Below, piece after piece: positions 46,721-53,874 of a stretch of DNA of 64,000 nt. Both the position numbers and the translations under genes were made by a program. The DNA is from Phocaeicola barnesiae DSM 18169 = JCM 13652. GTDB lineage: Bacteria; Bacteroidota; Bacteroidia; Bacteroidales; Bacteroidaceae. Position 1 is the stretch's first letter; every line of letters starts with the position of its first letter. The DNA is taken from assembly GCF_000374585.1 (NCBI RefSeq), contig NZ_KB894660.1, forward strand, positions 1 through 64,000. Direction: 5' to 3'. The notes beneath the pieces were generated by a model. It was not told the origin of the DNA, made no database searches, and worked only from the letters and a program-made list of their open reading frames with translations.

Positions 46721-47611
46721 ATGATGAAGTATCTGGCTTTATTTGTAGTGGCGGGCCTTTGTGCCTGCGGAGGAAACGGGAAGACAGAAACAACAGTGGA
46801 AACTGTTCAGAAGGCAGTGACTGATGTCCCTTCCCGTGAGGCGTACGAAGGATTTGAGTGGGAACGGGTGACAGGAGCCGGGTTGAGTTTCTGGGCGCAG
46901 TGTAATCCGGAAATCAGAGTGATGGCGGATGCCTCTCTTCCAGGGGCTGTTGTGGTCCGTAACGGAGATGCGGCTCCCCATAAAGTGATGCAGGTGTTTC
47001 CGCTGAAGAACCGTTCCATAGAGGATGTGATTCCTTTGCTGCGGATGCAGGATGGTTGGAACGACAGTCAGACTTGTCAGTTTAAGGAGGTGGAATCCGG
47101 ACGTGAAGGTTTCAAGCGGTATTTGCTGGTACCAGCAGGCTCTTATGCAACTGAGGTGGAGAAGCAGATGAAAGAAGAGCCTGTACCTTCGACTTGTAGC
47201 GGATGGGGGGTAGGCAATAGCGGTATGCGATATTTCGAAGTACAGCTTTCCTGTCCCGACCGGGCTGTATTTGTGGAAATAGGTCAGGATGCTCCCTTAT
47301 TCGATGAAAACAGCATCTGTCTGACAGGAGCTGATGTAAAATCGGATTCAACACAGGTGTTGTATGTCCAGTCGGGTGAAGTCCGTATCGGTCATGAGGT
47401 CCGGTCTTTCCGTCCGGATAATGACGGTCGGGAGTTCTGGCTGGTTGATAAGACAGGAACTTTAACAACTGTCTATGACCGGAAAACGGGTGGTCAAAAG
47501 AACGGAAAGTCGCTTCGGATGACGTTAAAACTGGAGTATAATGGAAAATGGAATGATGGTTTTGCCGCAGAATATGATGGAGTTTACTTCGTACGTGAAG
47601 TGATTGAGTAA
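46721..47611 (+). CDS. Predicted lipoprotein of unknown function
   Basis: 296 residues; signal peptide with a lipobox LCAC (Cys16). A second Met directly after the first is an equal start. The body is beta-rich with no motif I recognise; a Gly/Ser turn SGWGVGNSGMRYFEV near 160-174 recalls secreted Bacteroides proteins of unknown role. Likely co-transcribed with the lipoprotein before it. A terminator follows. Confidence 0.65.
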   Translation: MMKYLALFVVAGLCACGGNGKTETTVETVQKAVTDVPSREAYEGFEWERVTGAGLSFWAQCNPEIRVMADASLPGAVVVRNGDAAPHKVMQVFPLKNRSIEDVIPLLRMQDGWNDSQTCQFKEVESGREGFKRYLLVPAGSYATEVEKQMKEEPVPSTCSGWGVGNSGMRYFEVQLSCPDRAVFVEIGQDAPLFDENSICLTGADVKSDSTQVLYVQSGEVRIGHEVRSFRPDNDGREFWLVDKTGTLTTVYDRKTGGQKNGKSLRMTLKLEYNGKWNDGFAAEYDGVYFVREVIE

Positions 47612-47663
47612 ATATTATATGGAATTCCAGATGGAATAACCGTTTTTATCTGTTATTTGTAGA

Positions 47664-47698
47664 ATTGAGCTGAGCCGATCCGGTTTGGCTCAATTTTG
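47664..47698 (+). terminator. Terminator after the lipoprotein pair
   Basis: TGAGCC (47671-47676) and GGCTCA (47687-47692) pair, with an alternative outer stem AATTGAGC/GCTCAATT; ATTTTG follows. Moderate strength. Confidence 0.6.
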
Positions 47699-47706
47699 AG
47701 GTAAGA

Positions 47707-47916
47707 TAAAAAGAAAACCGCCGATAATTGAATCTTATCAGCGGTTTTCTATTAAACTTTTTGGTGATCCGCTTGGGGCTTGTCCCAAAGCAACCTATTT
47801 CTTTAATATTCAAGCTCTTTAATCCTTATAAAAATCGTACCGTAACGAATTAGTAACGATTTTGGAGAACGCCTATTGTCTGCCATCGGCAGCCGTTTGT
47901 CATCCGTTTTTGGATA
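47707..47916 (-). ncRNA. Small RNA gene, about 210 nt, 6S-like candidate
   Basis: The reverse strand has a near-perfect Bacteroides promoter and, about 200 bases later, a strong terminator, with no plausible reading frame between. The predicted RNA has an end-to-end closing stem (UAUCC near the 5' end with GGAUCA at 47768-47763), an apical hairpin AAAAUCGU/ACGAUUUU (about 47864-47831), a small hairpin CUGCCGAUGGCAG and a 3' hairpin GCUUUGGG/CCCCAAGC. Length and rod shape with a closing stem recall 6S RNA, but I cannot confirm the family; another trans-acting small RNA is possible. It sits at the border between housekeeping genes and the accessory region. Confidence 0.62.
47713..47749 (-). terminator. 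Terminator of the small RNA
   Basis: 15-bp stem with one mismatch (arms 47749-47735 and 47727-47713), then UUUUU at 47712-47708 on the reverse strand. Confidence 0.85.
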
Positions 47917-47918
47917 CC

Positions 47919-47951
47919 GCAAAGGTAAGAAATCACTTTTGAATTTCCAAA
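47919..47951 (-). promoter_or_regulatory. Promoter of the small RNA
   Basis: TTTG (47951-47948), 20 bp, TACCTTTG (47927-47920) and C: among the best consensus promoters in the window. Confidence 0.75.
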
Positions 47952-47989
47952 CATTTGATTATTAAATTATTGAACTTCCTCATTCAGTA

Positions 47990-48030
47990 CAAGGTGCGAG
48001 CCTATATATATAGGATAGGCTTGCACCTTG
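47990..48030. repeat. 16-bp inverted repeat with nested palindrome
   Basis: Arms 47990-48005 and 48015-48030 match at 15 of 16 positions (CAAGGTGC..., ...GCACCTTG). The centre CCTATATATATAGG (48001-48014) is itself a perfect palindrome, so two alternative hairpins can form. No T-run on either side. It could be a terminator lacking its tail, a recombination or binding site, or an element end. Confidence 0.7.
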
Positions 48031-48068
48031 CACTTGAAAAATGGTTGCATCCTGCCAAACCTTGTGGT

Positions 48069-48230
48069 TTACATATCATCCATAGTGAACAATCTGCTCT
48101 CAATCTCATAGTTGAACAAAACCTTCTTGCGGAGAGCTTCCACCTTTTGCGCGAACAATTCCGGTTCAAGTTGGCATTTTTGCGGTTTCAATTGACTTTC
48201 ATCCCAAATCACCAAAACCTCATAAACCAT
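48069..48230 (-). CDS. Possible 53-residue protein, unknown
   Basis: Reverse frame from ATG 48230 to TAA 48069, MVYEVLVIWDESQLKPQKCQ at the start and ending in RLFTMDDM. Amphipathic, Lys/Glu-balanced and protein-like, unlike the opposite strand. It diverges from the protease gene (85 bases between starts). No clear -7 element was found, so expression is uncertain. I do not recognise it. Confidence 0.4.
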   Translation of the reverse strand: MVYEVLVIWDESQLKPQKCQLEPELFAQKVEALRKKVLFNYEIESRLFTMDDM

Positions 48231-48281
48231 TAGCTTTCAATCATATTTCCGTAATTTGTTCAGTATCTCACTTTTTTGTAT

Positions 48282-48289
48282 TATCTTTG
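48282..48289 (+). promoter_or_regulatory. -7 element for the C39-like gene
   Basis: TATCTTTG at 48282-48289, followed by C, 26 bases before ATG 48316; TTTG at 48255-48258 is 23 bp upstream, slightly far for a -33 box. Confidence 0.6.
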
Positions 48290-48315
48290 CGCACATAGAA
48301 GCAAGTATTGATAAA

Positions 48316-49797
48316 ATGGAACTTTATATATCTACAATCAAAGAATTTCTGCAAAAAGGAGAAATTGTCAAAACCATTATTGACAATCTGCATTTAATAC
48401 ATGACAACTCCGACAGCAGGGAATACGTTTTCAACAGAATAGCTAATTTCCTTGGCACATTACATGAAGATTTAACCATATTGGTAGAGACAGAATATGT
48501 AGATAAGGTATATCGAGATAGCTATTATACTCTCTACTCAACAAAATTGAGAGAATATCATCGTAACTGTGTACGTGTCTCGTTCTTCACACCAAATTTT
48601 AATGAGGATACGAAGATGAGCGCGGAGAATGTTGATATGATAAAAGAAGCGTATTTGGGCTTTCTTGTCATACGTCCATTGGCTGAATGTTGCATCGGTC
48701 GCAATGTAATATCTCCATCTGCTAAGAAAGCCATCCACCCGAATATGCGTATCTGCAAAGCTCGTATTCCATCTACTTGTATGGGTATAAAGATGCAAGC
48801 GTCAGGCTTTCCCCATTCATCCCAAGATGGCGAAATGATGAGTTGCGCAGAAACAACTGTATGGGCTATATTGGAATACTTTGGAAACAAATATTCCGAC
48901 TATCGTCCTGTTTTGCCTTCGGATATTCTTACTGCTTTGAAGCCTTTTGCCTATGAACGGCAACTACCATCAGGAGGATTGTCGTTTGAACAAATTTCAA
49001 TCGCCTTGAAAAATCAAGGTTTCGGCTGCAAGGTTTATGAGCATAGTAATCCTATGTTCCAAGAACTTTTCACCTGCTATATAGAAAGCGGTATACCTTT
49101 GGCTGTATGCATTGAAACTCAAGATTTTGGTCATGCTGTAGTCTGTGTGGGGCGTAACGAAATTAGCCGTGATGTTATAAACCAGACAGGCACCTGTGAC
49201 ATTGAGGGACACAATTATTATGTTTGGAATAAATGCGTTGAGCATTTTATCTTCAATGATGACAACTATCCTTGTTACCAACCTACAACATTCAGCAGAC
49301 CCACCGCTTATTACAATTGCCCGGAATGGAACAACGGAATAATCACCCATTTCATAGTTCCCCTGCACCCCAAAGTTTATGTAGATGCAGAACTGGCCAT
49401 CAAAGCTTCCGACTACCTTGCCATTAATAAACTACAAGTACCAGAAAAGTCTGTCATCAGAACCTTTTTGGCATCAAACCGTACTTATAGAGAATATATT
49501 ATGAAGAATGCAGATATGACAGAAGAAGAAAAACTTATCTATTTACAAATAGATATGCCCAAATTCGTATGGGTGACTGAAATCTCAAACAAAGTTTCTT
49601 TTGAGGCAAATAAAGTTAACAGTTTGATTTTATTGGATGCAACTGGCAGTAACATCGACAATGAAGGGTATTCATCCCTACTTTTTTACCAAACTAACGG
49701 TATTGGTACATTTTTTGATAAAGAAATTAGGTGGTTTAAGAATATTCCTATATCTTTGCCATCTCACTTTGAAGCATTTAACGATAATCTAAAATAA
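48316..49797 (+). CDS. C39/papain-like cysteine protease domain protein, unknown role
   Basis: 493 residues, no signal peptide. The N-terminal 160 residues include YLGFLVIRPLAECCIGRN (about 113-130). A papain-like catalytic set follows: Cys in MSCAETTVWAILEYFG (about 174-189), His in FGHAVVCVG (about 270-278), and an Asp/Asn candidate in FNDDNYPCY (about 313-321), the order of peptidase C39-like domains. The last 130 residues are of unknown fold. Start chosen because the promoter lies after the earlier in-frame ATG at 48256. AT-rich, unlike genes on either side, so probably acquired. A 58-residue gene starts 7 bases after its stop, suggesting a protease-plus-peptide unit (toxin, defence or peptide maturation). 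No homolog can be named. Confidence 0.7.
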   Translation: MELYISTIKEFLQKGEIVKTIIDNLHLIHDNSDSREYVFNRIANFLGTLHEDLTILVETEYVDKVYRDSYYTLYSTKLREYHRNCVRVSFFTPNFNEDTKMSAENVDMIKEAYLGFLVIRPLAECCIGRNVISPSAKKAIHPNMRICKARIPSTCMGIKMQASGFPHSSQDGEMMSCAETTVWAILEYFGNKYSDYRPVLPSDILTALKPFAYERQLPSGGLSFEQISIALKNQGFGCKVYEHSNPMFQELFTCYIESGIPLAVCIETQDFGHAVVCVGRNEISRDVINQTGTCDIEGHNYYVWNKCVEHFIFNDDNYPCYQPTTFSRPTAYYNCPEWNNGIITHFIVPLHPKVYVDAELAIKASDYLAINKLQVPEKSVIRTFLASNRTYREYIMKNADMTEEEKLIYLQIDMPKFVWVTEISNKVSFEANKVNSLILLDATGSNIDNEGYSSLLFYQTNGIGTFFDKEIRWFKNIPISLPSHFEAFNDNLK

Positions 49798-49804
49798 TTC
49801 AGCA

Positions 49805-49981
49805 ATGAAAAAGTTTGTATCTTTCAATGAACTGGCAGCAAAAAAGAATGTGCAAGTCACGCCTATGGATTCTTCCGATGTTAAAGCGTTCAACCTCTTT
49901 ATGAAACAAGCTGCTCGTGAAAGTGCTAAAAACAGCCAAAAGGCAAATAGCAGCGCATCGAAGGCATATCTTACACGATAA
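49805..49981 (+). CDS. 58-residue peptide coupled to the C39-like gene
   Basis: ATG 49805 to TAA 49981. MKKFVSFNELAAKKNVQVTP opens it; the rest is helical and rich in Lys, Ala, Ser, ending in KAYLTR. 7-base gap to the protease gene, so translationally linked. No signal peptide, no double-Gly leader and few Cys, so not a classic bacteriocin. It could be a substrate, inhibitor or antitoxin. Its middle has a weak DVKAFNLFMKQ pattern like DAKRFAEKMAH in the small partner of the GNAT gene at 53709; this likeness is only by eye. Confidence 0.6.
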   Translation: MKKFVSFNELAAKKNVQVTPMDSSDVKAFNLFMKQAARESAKNSQKANSSASKAYLTR

Positions 49982-50024
49982 ATCATACGTGAGACGTTGA
50001 TTTTGTTGTTGGAACAAGGACTTT

Positions 50025-50285
50025 TCAACAATACTTGTATATTAAGCGGTCGGAGAAAATCATCTGACCGCTTTTCTTATATTGCATCCGCTTTCCCAAA
50101 TCCATCAGGAAGCGGAACATTTCGCTGAAACTCGTGAAGTCCGGCACATAAACATCCAATGACTGACGCACTTCAGCGGTGAAGCGCATACAAAGGTCGG
50201 CTTCATTGCTCCGGCTGACAAACAGATAAACGGTTGGTGTATCTTCTTCATTTTTCCTATCTGTTATTACTTTTATATTGTTCAT
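50025..50285 (-). CDS. 86-residue protein, unknown
   Basis: MNNIKVITDRKNEEDTPTVY at the start; mixed alpha/beta with VYLFVSRSNEADLCM and a helical SFSEMFRFLMDLGKRM. No motif recognised. Directly upstream, between a -7 box and its ATG, lie three repeats in 15-bp phase that look like operator sites, which supports a real, tightly controlled gene. Its last codons overlap the hairpin at 50044-50073 that ends the convergent transcript. Confidence 0.55.
   Translation of the reverse strand: MNNIKVITDRKNEEDTPTVYLFVSRSNEADLCMRFTAEVRQSLDVYVPDFTSFSEMFRFLMDLGKRMQYKKSGQMIFSDRLIYKYC
50044..50078 (+). terminator. Terminator of the protease-peptide unit
   Basis: 11-bp stem AAGCGGTCGGA (50044-50054) and TCTGACCGCTT (50063-50073) with one wobble, then TTCTTAT. 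Overlaps the 3' end of the reverse 86-residue gene. Confidence 0.65.
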
Positions 50286-50287
50286 CC

Positions 50288-50328
50288 GTAAAGTTTACGG
50301 GTGTAACATTTACAGCGGTAAACTTTAC
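50288..50328 (-). repeat. Three 11-bp repeats GTAAnnTTTAC in 15-bp phase
   Basis: Copies at 50288-50298, 50303-50313 and 50318-50328, each exactly 15 bases from the next, with 4-base spacers. Each is a dyad-like GTAA...TTAC; copies 1 and 3 are exact reverse complements. They lie between the -7 box of the 86-residue gene and its ATG, where a bound repressor would block transcription. Confidence 0.75.
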
Positions 50329-50336
50329 TGCGATTA

Positions 50337-50344
50337 CAAAAATA
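50337..50344 (-). promoter_or_regulatory. -7 element for the 86-residue gene
   Basis: TATTTTTG on the reverse strand (50344-50337) followed by T. A -33 partner at the right distance is not clear. Confidence 0.5.
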
Positions 50345-50630
50345 GCAATTCTATTTGAACAACAGACTATGAAAGCATTAAAAATATGATTTTTCAACTA
50401 TTTCAAATTTATGGTCATGCCCGAAAATTCGACTTCTGAGTGTTTACAAATTTAGGTTATAACCATAAAAACTTAAATTCCAATACAGCTTATATGGCAT
50501 ACAAAATGGTTATTAGAGTTCCATTTGCTGGCGGAAAGCAAAAAAATTATGGTGTAGTACACGTATAGTATACCATGCCCCGCTTTTTATTCCCATTCTT
50601 TTGCAGCAAACTAATCAAAAAGAGTTCGCA
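50345..50630. other. AT-rich intergenic stretch at element border
   Basis: No gene with good support. Holds a GGTTATAACC palindrome (50454-50463) and a 24-codon frame starting MAYKMVIRVPFAGG near 50492, possibly a remnant or leader. The composition changes from AT-rich to GC-rich across it. No integrase gene is present. Confidence 0.45.
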
Positions 50631-50975
50631 ATGGAAGTAATCACAATGGAAAGCGATGCCTATAAGAGGCTCGTTAGCAAAATCGAGCAGATTGCCGATT
50701 TTGTGGCGGAGGCAAAACTGCCTTCCGAAGAAAAGAAAGAAGCGTGGCTGGACAGCAACCAGCTTGCCGATGCGCTGGGTATCAGCACCCGGACGCTGCA
50801 ACGGCTCAGGGACGATAACCTTATCAGCTACTCGATGCTTCGTGGACGGTGCATGTACAAGCTCTCGGAAGTGGAGCGTTGTCTGGAAGAACGCATGATA
50901 CGCTGCAAGCCGAAAAATCTGGAAGAATTTCGCAGGAATTACCTAAACAGGACCGGCCATGATAAGAAAGGATGA
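50631..50975 (+). CDS. Small helix-turn-helix protein of a conjugative element
   Basis: 114 residues from ATG 50631 (a second Met at 50646 is possible). WLDSNQLADALGISTRTLQR (about 40-59) is a MerR/excisionase-type helix-turn-helix, followed by a wing, as in the HTH_17 proteins Xis2c/Xis2d of CTnDOT. It may bind DNA for excision control or gene regulation. Overlaps the primase-helicase gene by 17 bases. GC-rich codons, unlike the DNA to its left. Confidence 0.75.
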   Translation: MEVITMESDAYKRLVSKIEQIADFVAEAKLPSEEKKEAWLDSNQLADALGISTRTLQRLRDDNLISYSMLRGRCMYKLSEVERCLEERMIRCKPKNLEEFRRNYLNRTGHDKKG

Positions 50976-53001
50976 TATATTGAGGGTAACGGACAAGGGC
51001 ATACATGTATTCCGGCACTATCTCGGCATGGATTTCAAAGTAGGCAGGAACTTCCTGAATCCTTTCTACCAAGACACGAAAGCCTCCTGCAACATTTACT
51101 ATGACCGGAAAGCCGGTGTATTCAAGATGAAGGACTTTGGCAATGAGGAATATTCGGGCGACTGTTTTGAACTGGTGGGAAGGCTGAACGGGCTGGACTG
51201 CCGCAATCCGAAAGATTTCATTGAAATTATGCGGACTATCGACCGGGACTTGTGTTTGGGACTGTCAAGGAATGACGGAAGCGAAACAGTTTGCCATACC
51301 CTGCGACCAATGGGCACGAAGGAACAGCCTAAAGAACATTGCAAACGGCCTTATACCACCGTGCAGAAGCCTTTCTCCGCTTTGGAACTTGCCTTCTGGA
51401 AAAAGTCCGGCATCGGGGAAACCACGCTGAAACAATACCGGGTGTTTTCCTTGAAGAAATTCAACAGTGAAAATGCGGAAGGGAAACCTTATACCCTGAC
51501 ATCAACGGAACAGGAACCCATGTTCGGTTATCAAGGCAGGCAACATATGAAAATCTATCGGCCATACTCGAATATCCGTTTCCTTTATGGCGGCGATATT
51601 GGAGAAAACTATTGCTTCGGGTTGGAACAGCTTCCAGCTAAAGGCGACCTGCTGTTCATTACCGGCGGAGAGAAAGACGTGATGAGCCTTGCGGCACATG
51701 GATTGAACGCCATCTGCTTCAATTCGGAAACAGCGGCTATCCCGATGGCTGTCATCCAACGGCTCACATTCCGGTTCAAGCACATTATTCTTTTGTACGA
51801 TACGGATGCTACCGGGTTGGACAGCTCAGCCAAGCGCGAAGAAGAACTGAAACAATTAGGAGTGAAAAGACTGGTGTTGCCACTTTCAGGCATAAAGGGT
51901 GAAAAGGACATCAGCGATTATTTCGCGCTGGGGAACAGCCGCGAGGATTTGGTCAAATTATTTTTGGAATATCTTGAAACATTATACAGTGAAGCCATGT
52001 CAGCATTAAAATCATGCGAGTTGGATTTCAACAACCCGCCACCTGTGGCACAGATGATAGTATCGGTGAACGGCGTGCCGCTCGGAACACAAGGGAACCT
52101 GCTCTGCATCACCGGCGGGGAAGGTACGGGGAAAAGCAACTATGTGGCAGCCCTGATTGCCGGGGCTGTAAAACCGGAAAACGCGGAAGGCATCGACACG
52201 CTGGGCATTTCCATCGAAGGGAACCCGAAAGGAAAAGCGGTGCTGTTTTACGATACCGAACAGAGCGAGGTGCAGCTATACAAGAACGTAAGTACCCTGC
52301 TGCGCCGCTGCAGGCGCGATACGATGCCGGAATGGTTCAAGGCATATTGCCTGACGGGGATGAGCCGCAAGGAGCGGCTGAAGTCCATCGTGCTCAGCAT
52401 GGACAGGTTCCATTACCAGTACGGGGGCATCCATCTGGTGGTGATTGACGGCATCGCCGACCTGATACGCTGCGCCAATGACGAGGCGGAGAGCATTGCC
52501 GTCGTGGAGGAACTCTACCGGCTGGCGGGCATCTACAACACGTGCATCGTCACGGTGCTGCACTTCATCCCCAACGGGCTGAAGCTGCGGGGGCATCTGG
52601 GCAGCGAGCTGCAACGCAAGGCTGCCGCCATCCTCTCCATCGAAAAGGACAGCAATCCTGCCGTGTCGGTGGTGAAAGCCCTGAAAGTGCGTGACGGCAG
52701 CCCGCTGGATGTGCCGCTCATGCAGTTCGCATGGGACAAAGGCAAGGCGATGCACGCCTATCTGGGCGAGAAGCCGAAAGAGGAAAAGGACAGGCGCAAG
52801 GAGGAGGAACTCGTGGCGGTGGCGCGCGAACTGTTCAGTCGGAAACGCTTCATCGGCTACATGGAGCTGTCGGAAGAACTTCAGGCGGCGTTCGACGTGA
52901 AGGAACGCACGGCCAAGAGCTACATCCGCTTCATGCGGGAGAAGGAAATCATTGTGAAATCACCCGACACACCGAACAGCTACATGCTGGGCGAGGTGTA
53001 A
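50959..53001 (+). CDS. Primase-helicase of an integrative element
   Basis: 680 residues. N-terminal CHC2-like primase region without an evident zinc set (about 1-95, FLNPFYQDTKASCNIYY, KDFG), a toprim domain (FITGGEKDVMS near 232 and LLYDTDATGLDSS near 277), then a RecA-like ATPase with Walker A GGEGTGKSN (about 385-393) and FYDTEQSEV near 432. The C-terminus has a helical DNA-binding-like part. Such proteins start replication of mobile elements after excision. Between two small helix-turn-helix genes; the following one starts 20 bases after its stop. Strongly GC-rich in the second half. Confidence 0.82.
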   Translation: MIRKDDILRVTDKGIHVFRHYLGMDFKVGRNFLNPFYQDTKASCNIYYDRKAGVFKMKDFGNEEYSGDCFELVGRLNGLDCRNPKDFIEIMRTIDRDLCLGLSRNDGSETVCHTLRPMGTKEQPKEHCKRPYTTVQKPFSALELAFWKKSGIGETTLKQYRVFSLKKFNSENAEGKPYTLTSTEQEPMFGYQGRQHMKIYRPYSNIRFLYGGDIGENYCFGLEQLPAKGDLLFITGGEKDVMSLAAHGLNAICFNSETAAIPMAVIQRLTFRFKHIILLYDTDATGLDSSAKREEELKQLGVKRLVLPLSGIKGEKDISDYFALGNSREDLVKLFLEYLETLYSEAMSALKSCELDFNNPPPVAQMIVSVNGVPLGTQGNLLCITGGEGTGKSNYVAALIAGAVKPENAEGIDTLGISIEGNPKGKAVLFYDTEQSEVQLYKNVSTLLRRCRRDTMPEWFKAYCLTGMSRKERLKSIVLSMDRFHYQYGGIHLVVIDGIADLIRCANDEAESIAVVEELYRLAGIYNTCIVTVLHFIPNGLKLRGHLGSELQRKAAAILSIEKDSNPAVSVVKALKVRDGSPLDVPLMQFAWDKGKAMHAYLGEKPKEEKDRRKEEELVAVARELFSRKRFIGYMELSEELQAAFDVKERTAKSYIRFMREKEIIVKSPDTPNSYMLGEV

Positions 53002-53020
53002 AATCATAGGAGGAACGGCC

Positions 53021-53434
53021 ATGTTAGTGGACAAGACAGAATTTGAGGCATGGATGGAGCGCATCATGGGCGAATTGTACCGCATATCACGCAAGCTGGA
53101 CAAGGCGGAGAACCGGCAGAAACACCTGAACTACCTGAACGGGGAACGGCTGTACGACAATCAGGAGGTGTGCCAACTGCTGCGCATCAGCAAGCGCACG
53201 CTCCAACGCTACCGGAACAACGGGGCGTTGAAGTTCCATTCGATATACCACAAGACCTATTACAAGGAATCAGACCTGCACGAGTTCATCCGCAACAATT
53301 TCGATGAGAACGAAATCAAGCGTCAGGCACGGAAGGACAAATTGTCGGAAACCTATCCGATGCCCAAAGAACCGGATGAAAACGGCAGGGAGAAAGAAAC
53401 AGGAGATAAAGAACTCTCAGATGATTGTGGATAA
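53021..53434 (+). CDS. Second small helix-turn-helix protein of the element
   Basis: 137 residues. LYDNQEVCQLLRISKRTLQRYRNNG (split over about 44-68) is an excisionase/MerR-like helix-turn-helix; the tail is highly charged (KEKETGDKELSDD type). Likely role in excision or regulation. Distinct from the first such protein though clearly of the same fold. Ends before a strong terminator. Confidence 0.75.
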   Translation: MLVDKTEFEAWMERIMGELYRISRKLDKAENRQKHLNYLNGERLYDNQEVCQLLRISKRTLQRYRNNGALKFHSIYHKTYYKESDLHEFIRNNFDENEIKRQARKDKLSETYPMPKEPDENGREKETGDKELSDDCG

Positions 53435-53510
53435 TGCATCTTGGATTTGCATCGTTCAGGGATATTGCCTACCGCTGTGAAGCAGGAAGTTCCCTTTGGG
53501 TTAAACAACC

Positions 53511-53548
53511 GGCTTCATTCTGTCGGGAGGACAGGGTGGAGCCTTTTT
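53511..53548 (+). terminator. Terminator after the helix-turn-helix/primase unit
   Basis: 14-position stem (53511-53524 with 53530-53543, including GT pairs) and five T. Confidence 0.82.
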
Positions 53549-53654
53549 CTATCGAAAGTTCCAGTTTTGTGCCGTAAAAACCGGAATTCTTATTTATTCT
53601 ATGAAACTAAATAGTTGGATGAAAACCTCATAATCAAAGAAACATATCATACAA

Positions 53655-53687
53655 TTTGATTTTCAGCAATATTATCCGTACCTTTGT
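53655..53687 (+). promoter_or_regulatory. Promoter of the GNAT pair
   Basis: TTTG (53655-53658), 20 bp, TACCTTTG (53679-53686) and T: full consensus match, 22 bases before ATG 53709. Confidence 0.75.
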
Positions 53688-53708
53688 GGTGAATTAAAAC
53701 TAAAGATT

Positions 53709-53867
53709 ATGGCTCGACCTATTAAAGAAACACCGGTAGTTACCGGTAAGGACGCTAAACGCTTTGCAGAGAAAATGGCTCATCTGAAGCCGGAAAGCAA
53801 GGAAGAGAAAGAGGCTGCGAAGAAGGTTTATGAGAAGTTCAAGGCCATAGCCGCATTTACATTCTGA
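53709..53867 (+). CDS. 52-residue small partner (putative antitoxin) of the GNAT protein
   Basis: MARPIKETPVVTGKDAKRFA at the start, then a Lys/Glu-rich helix KEEKEAAKKVYEKF. Small, basic and directly ahead of a GNAT gene (7-base gap), the layout of an antitoxin-toxin operon. It is not the ribbon-helix-helix DUF1778 type normally found with TacT/AtaT toxins, as I see no such fold. Similar small MARPIKETPV-type proteins ahead of acetyltransferases are, to my memory, common in Bacteroides elements. Confidence 0.72.
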   Translation: MARPIKETPVVTGKDAKRFAEKMAHLKPESKEEKEAAKKVYEKFKAIAAFTF

Positions 53868-53874
53868 TACGAAC

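Noticed and set aside
47919-47928. CTnDOT-like attachment core (GTAnnTTTGC type) on the reverse strand
   Set aside because: The core resembles the -7 promoter box itself and here is better explained as the promoter of the small RNA; no matching second copy is in view.
47955-48233. A 92-codon frame on the + strand
   Set aside because: Passes through the perfect inverted repeat and is less protein-like than the opposite 53-codon frame.
47950-50340. CRISPR array or other long repeat array
   Set aside because: Only three short 11-bp copies and one inverted repeat were found; no spacer-repeat series.
50492-50566. 24-codon frame starting MAYKMVIRVPF
   Set aside because: Too short, no promoter found before it; kept only as a possible remnant.
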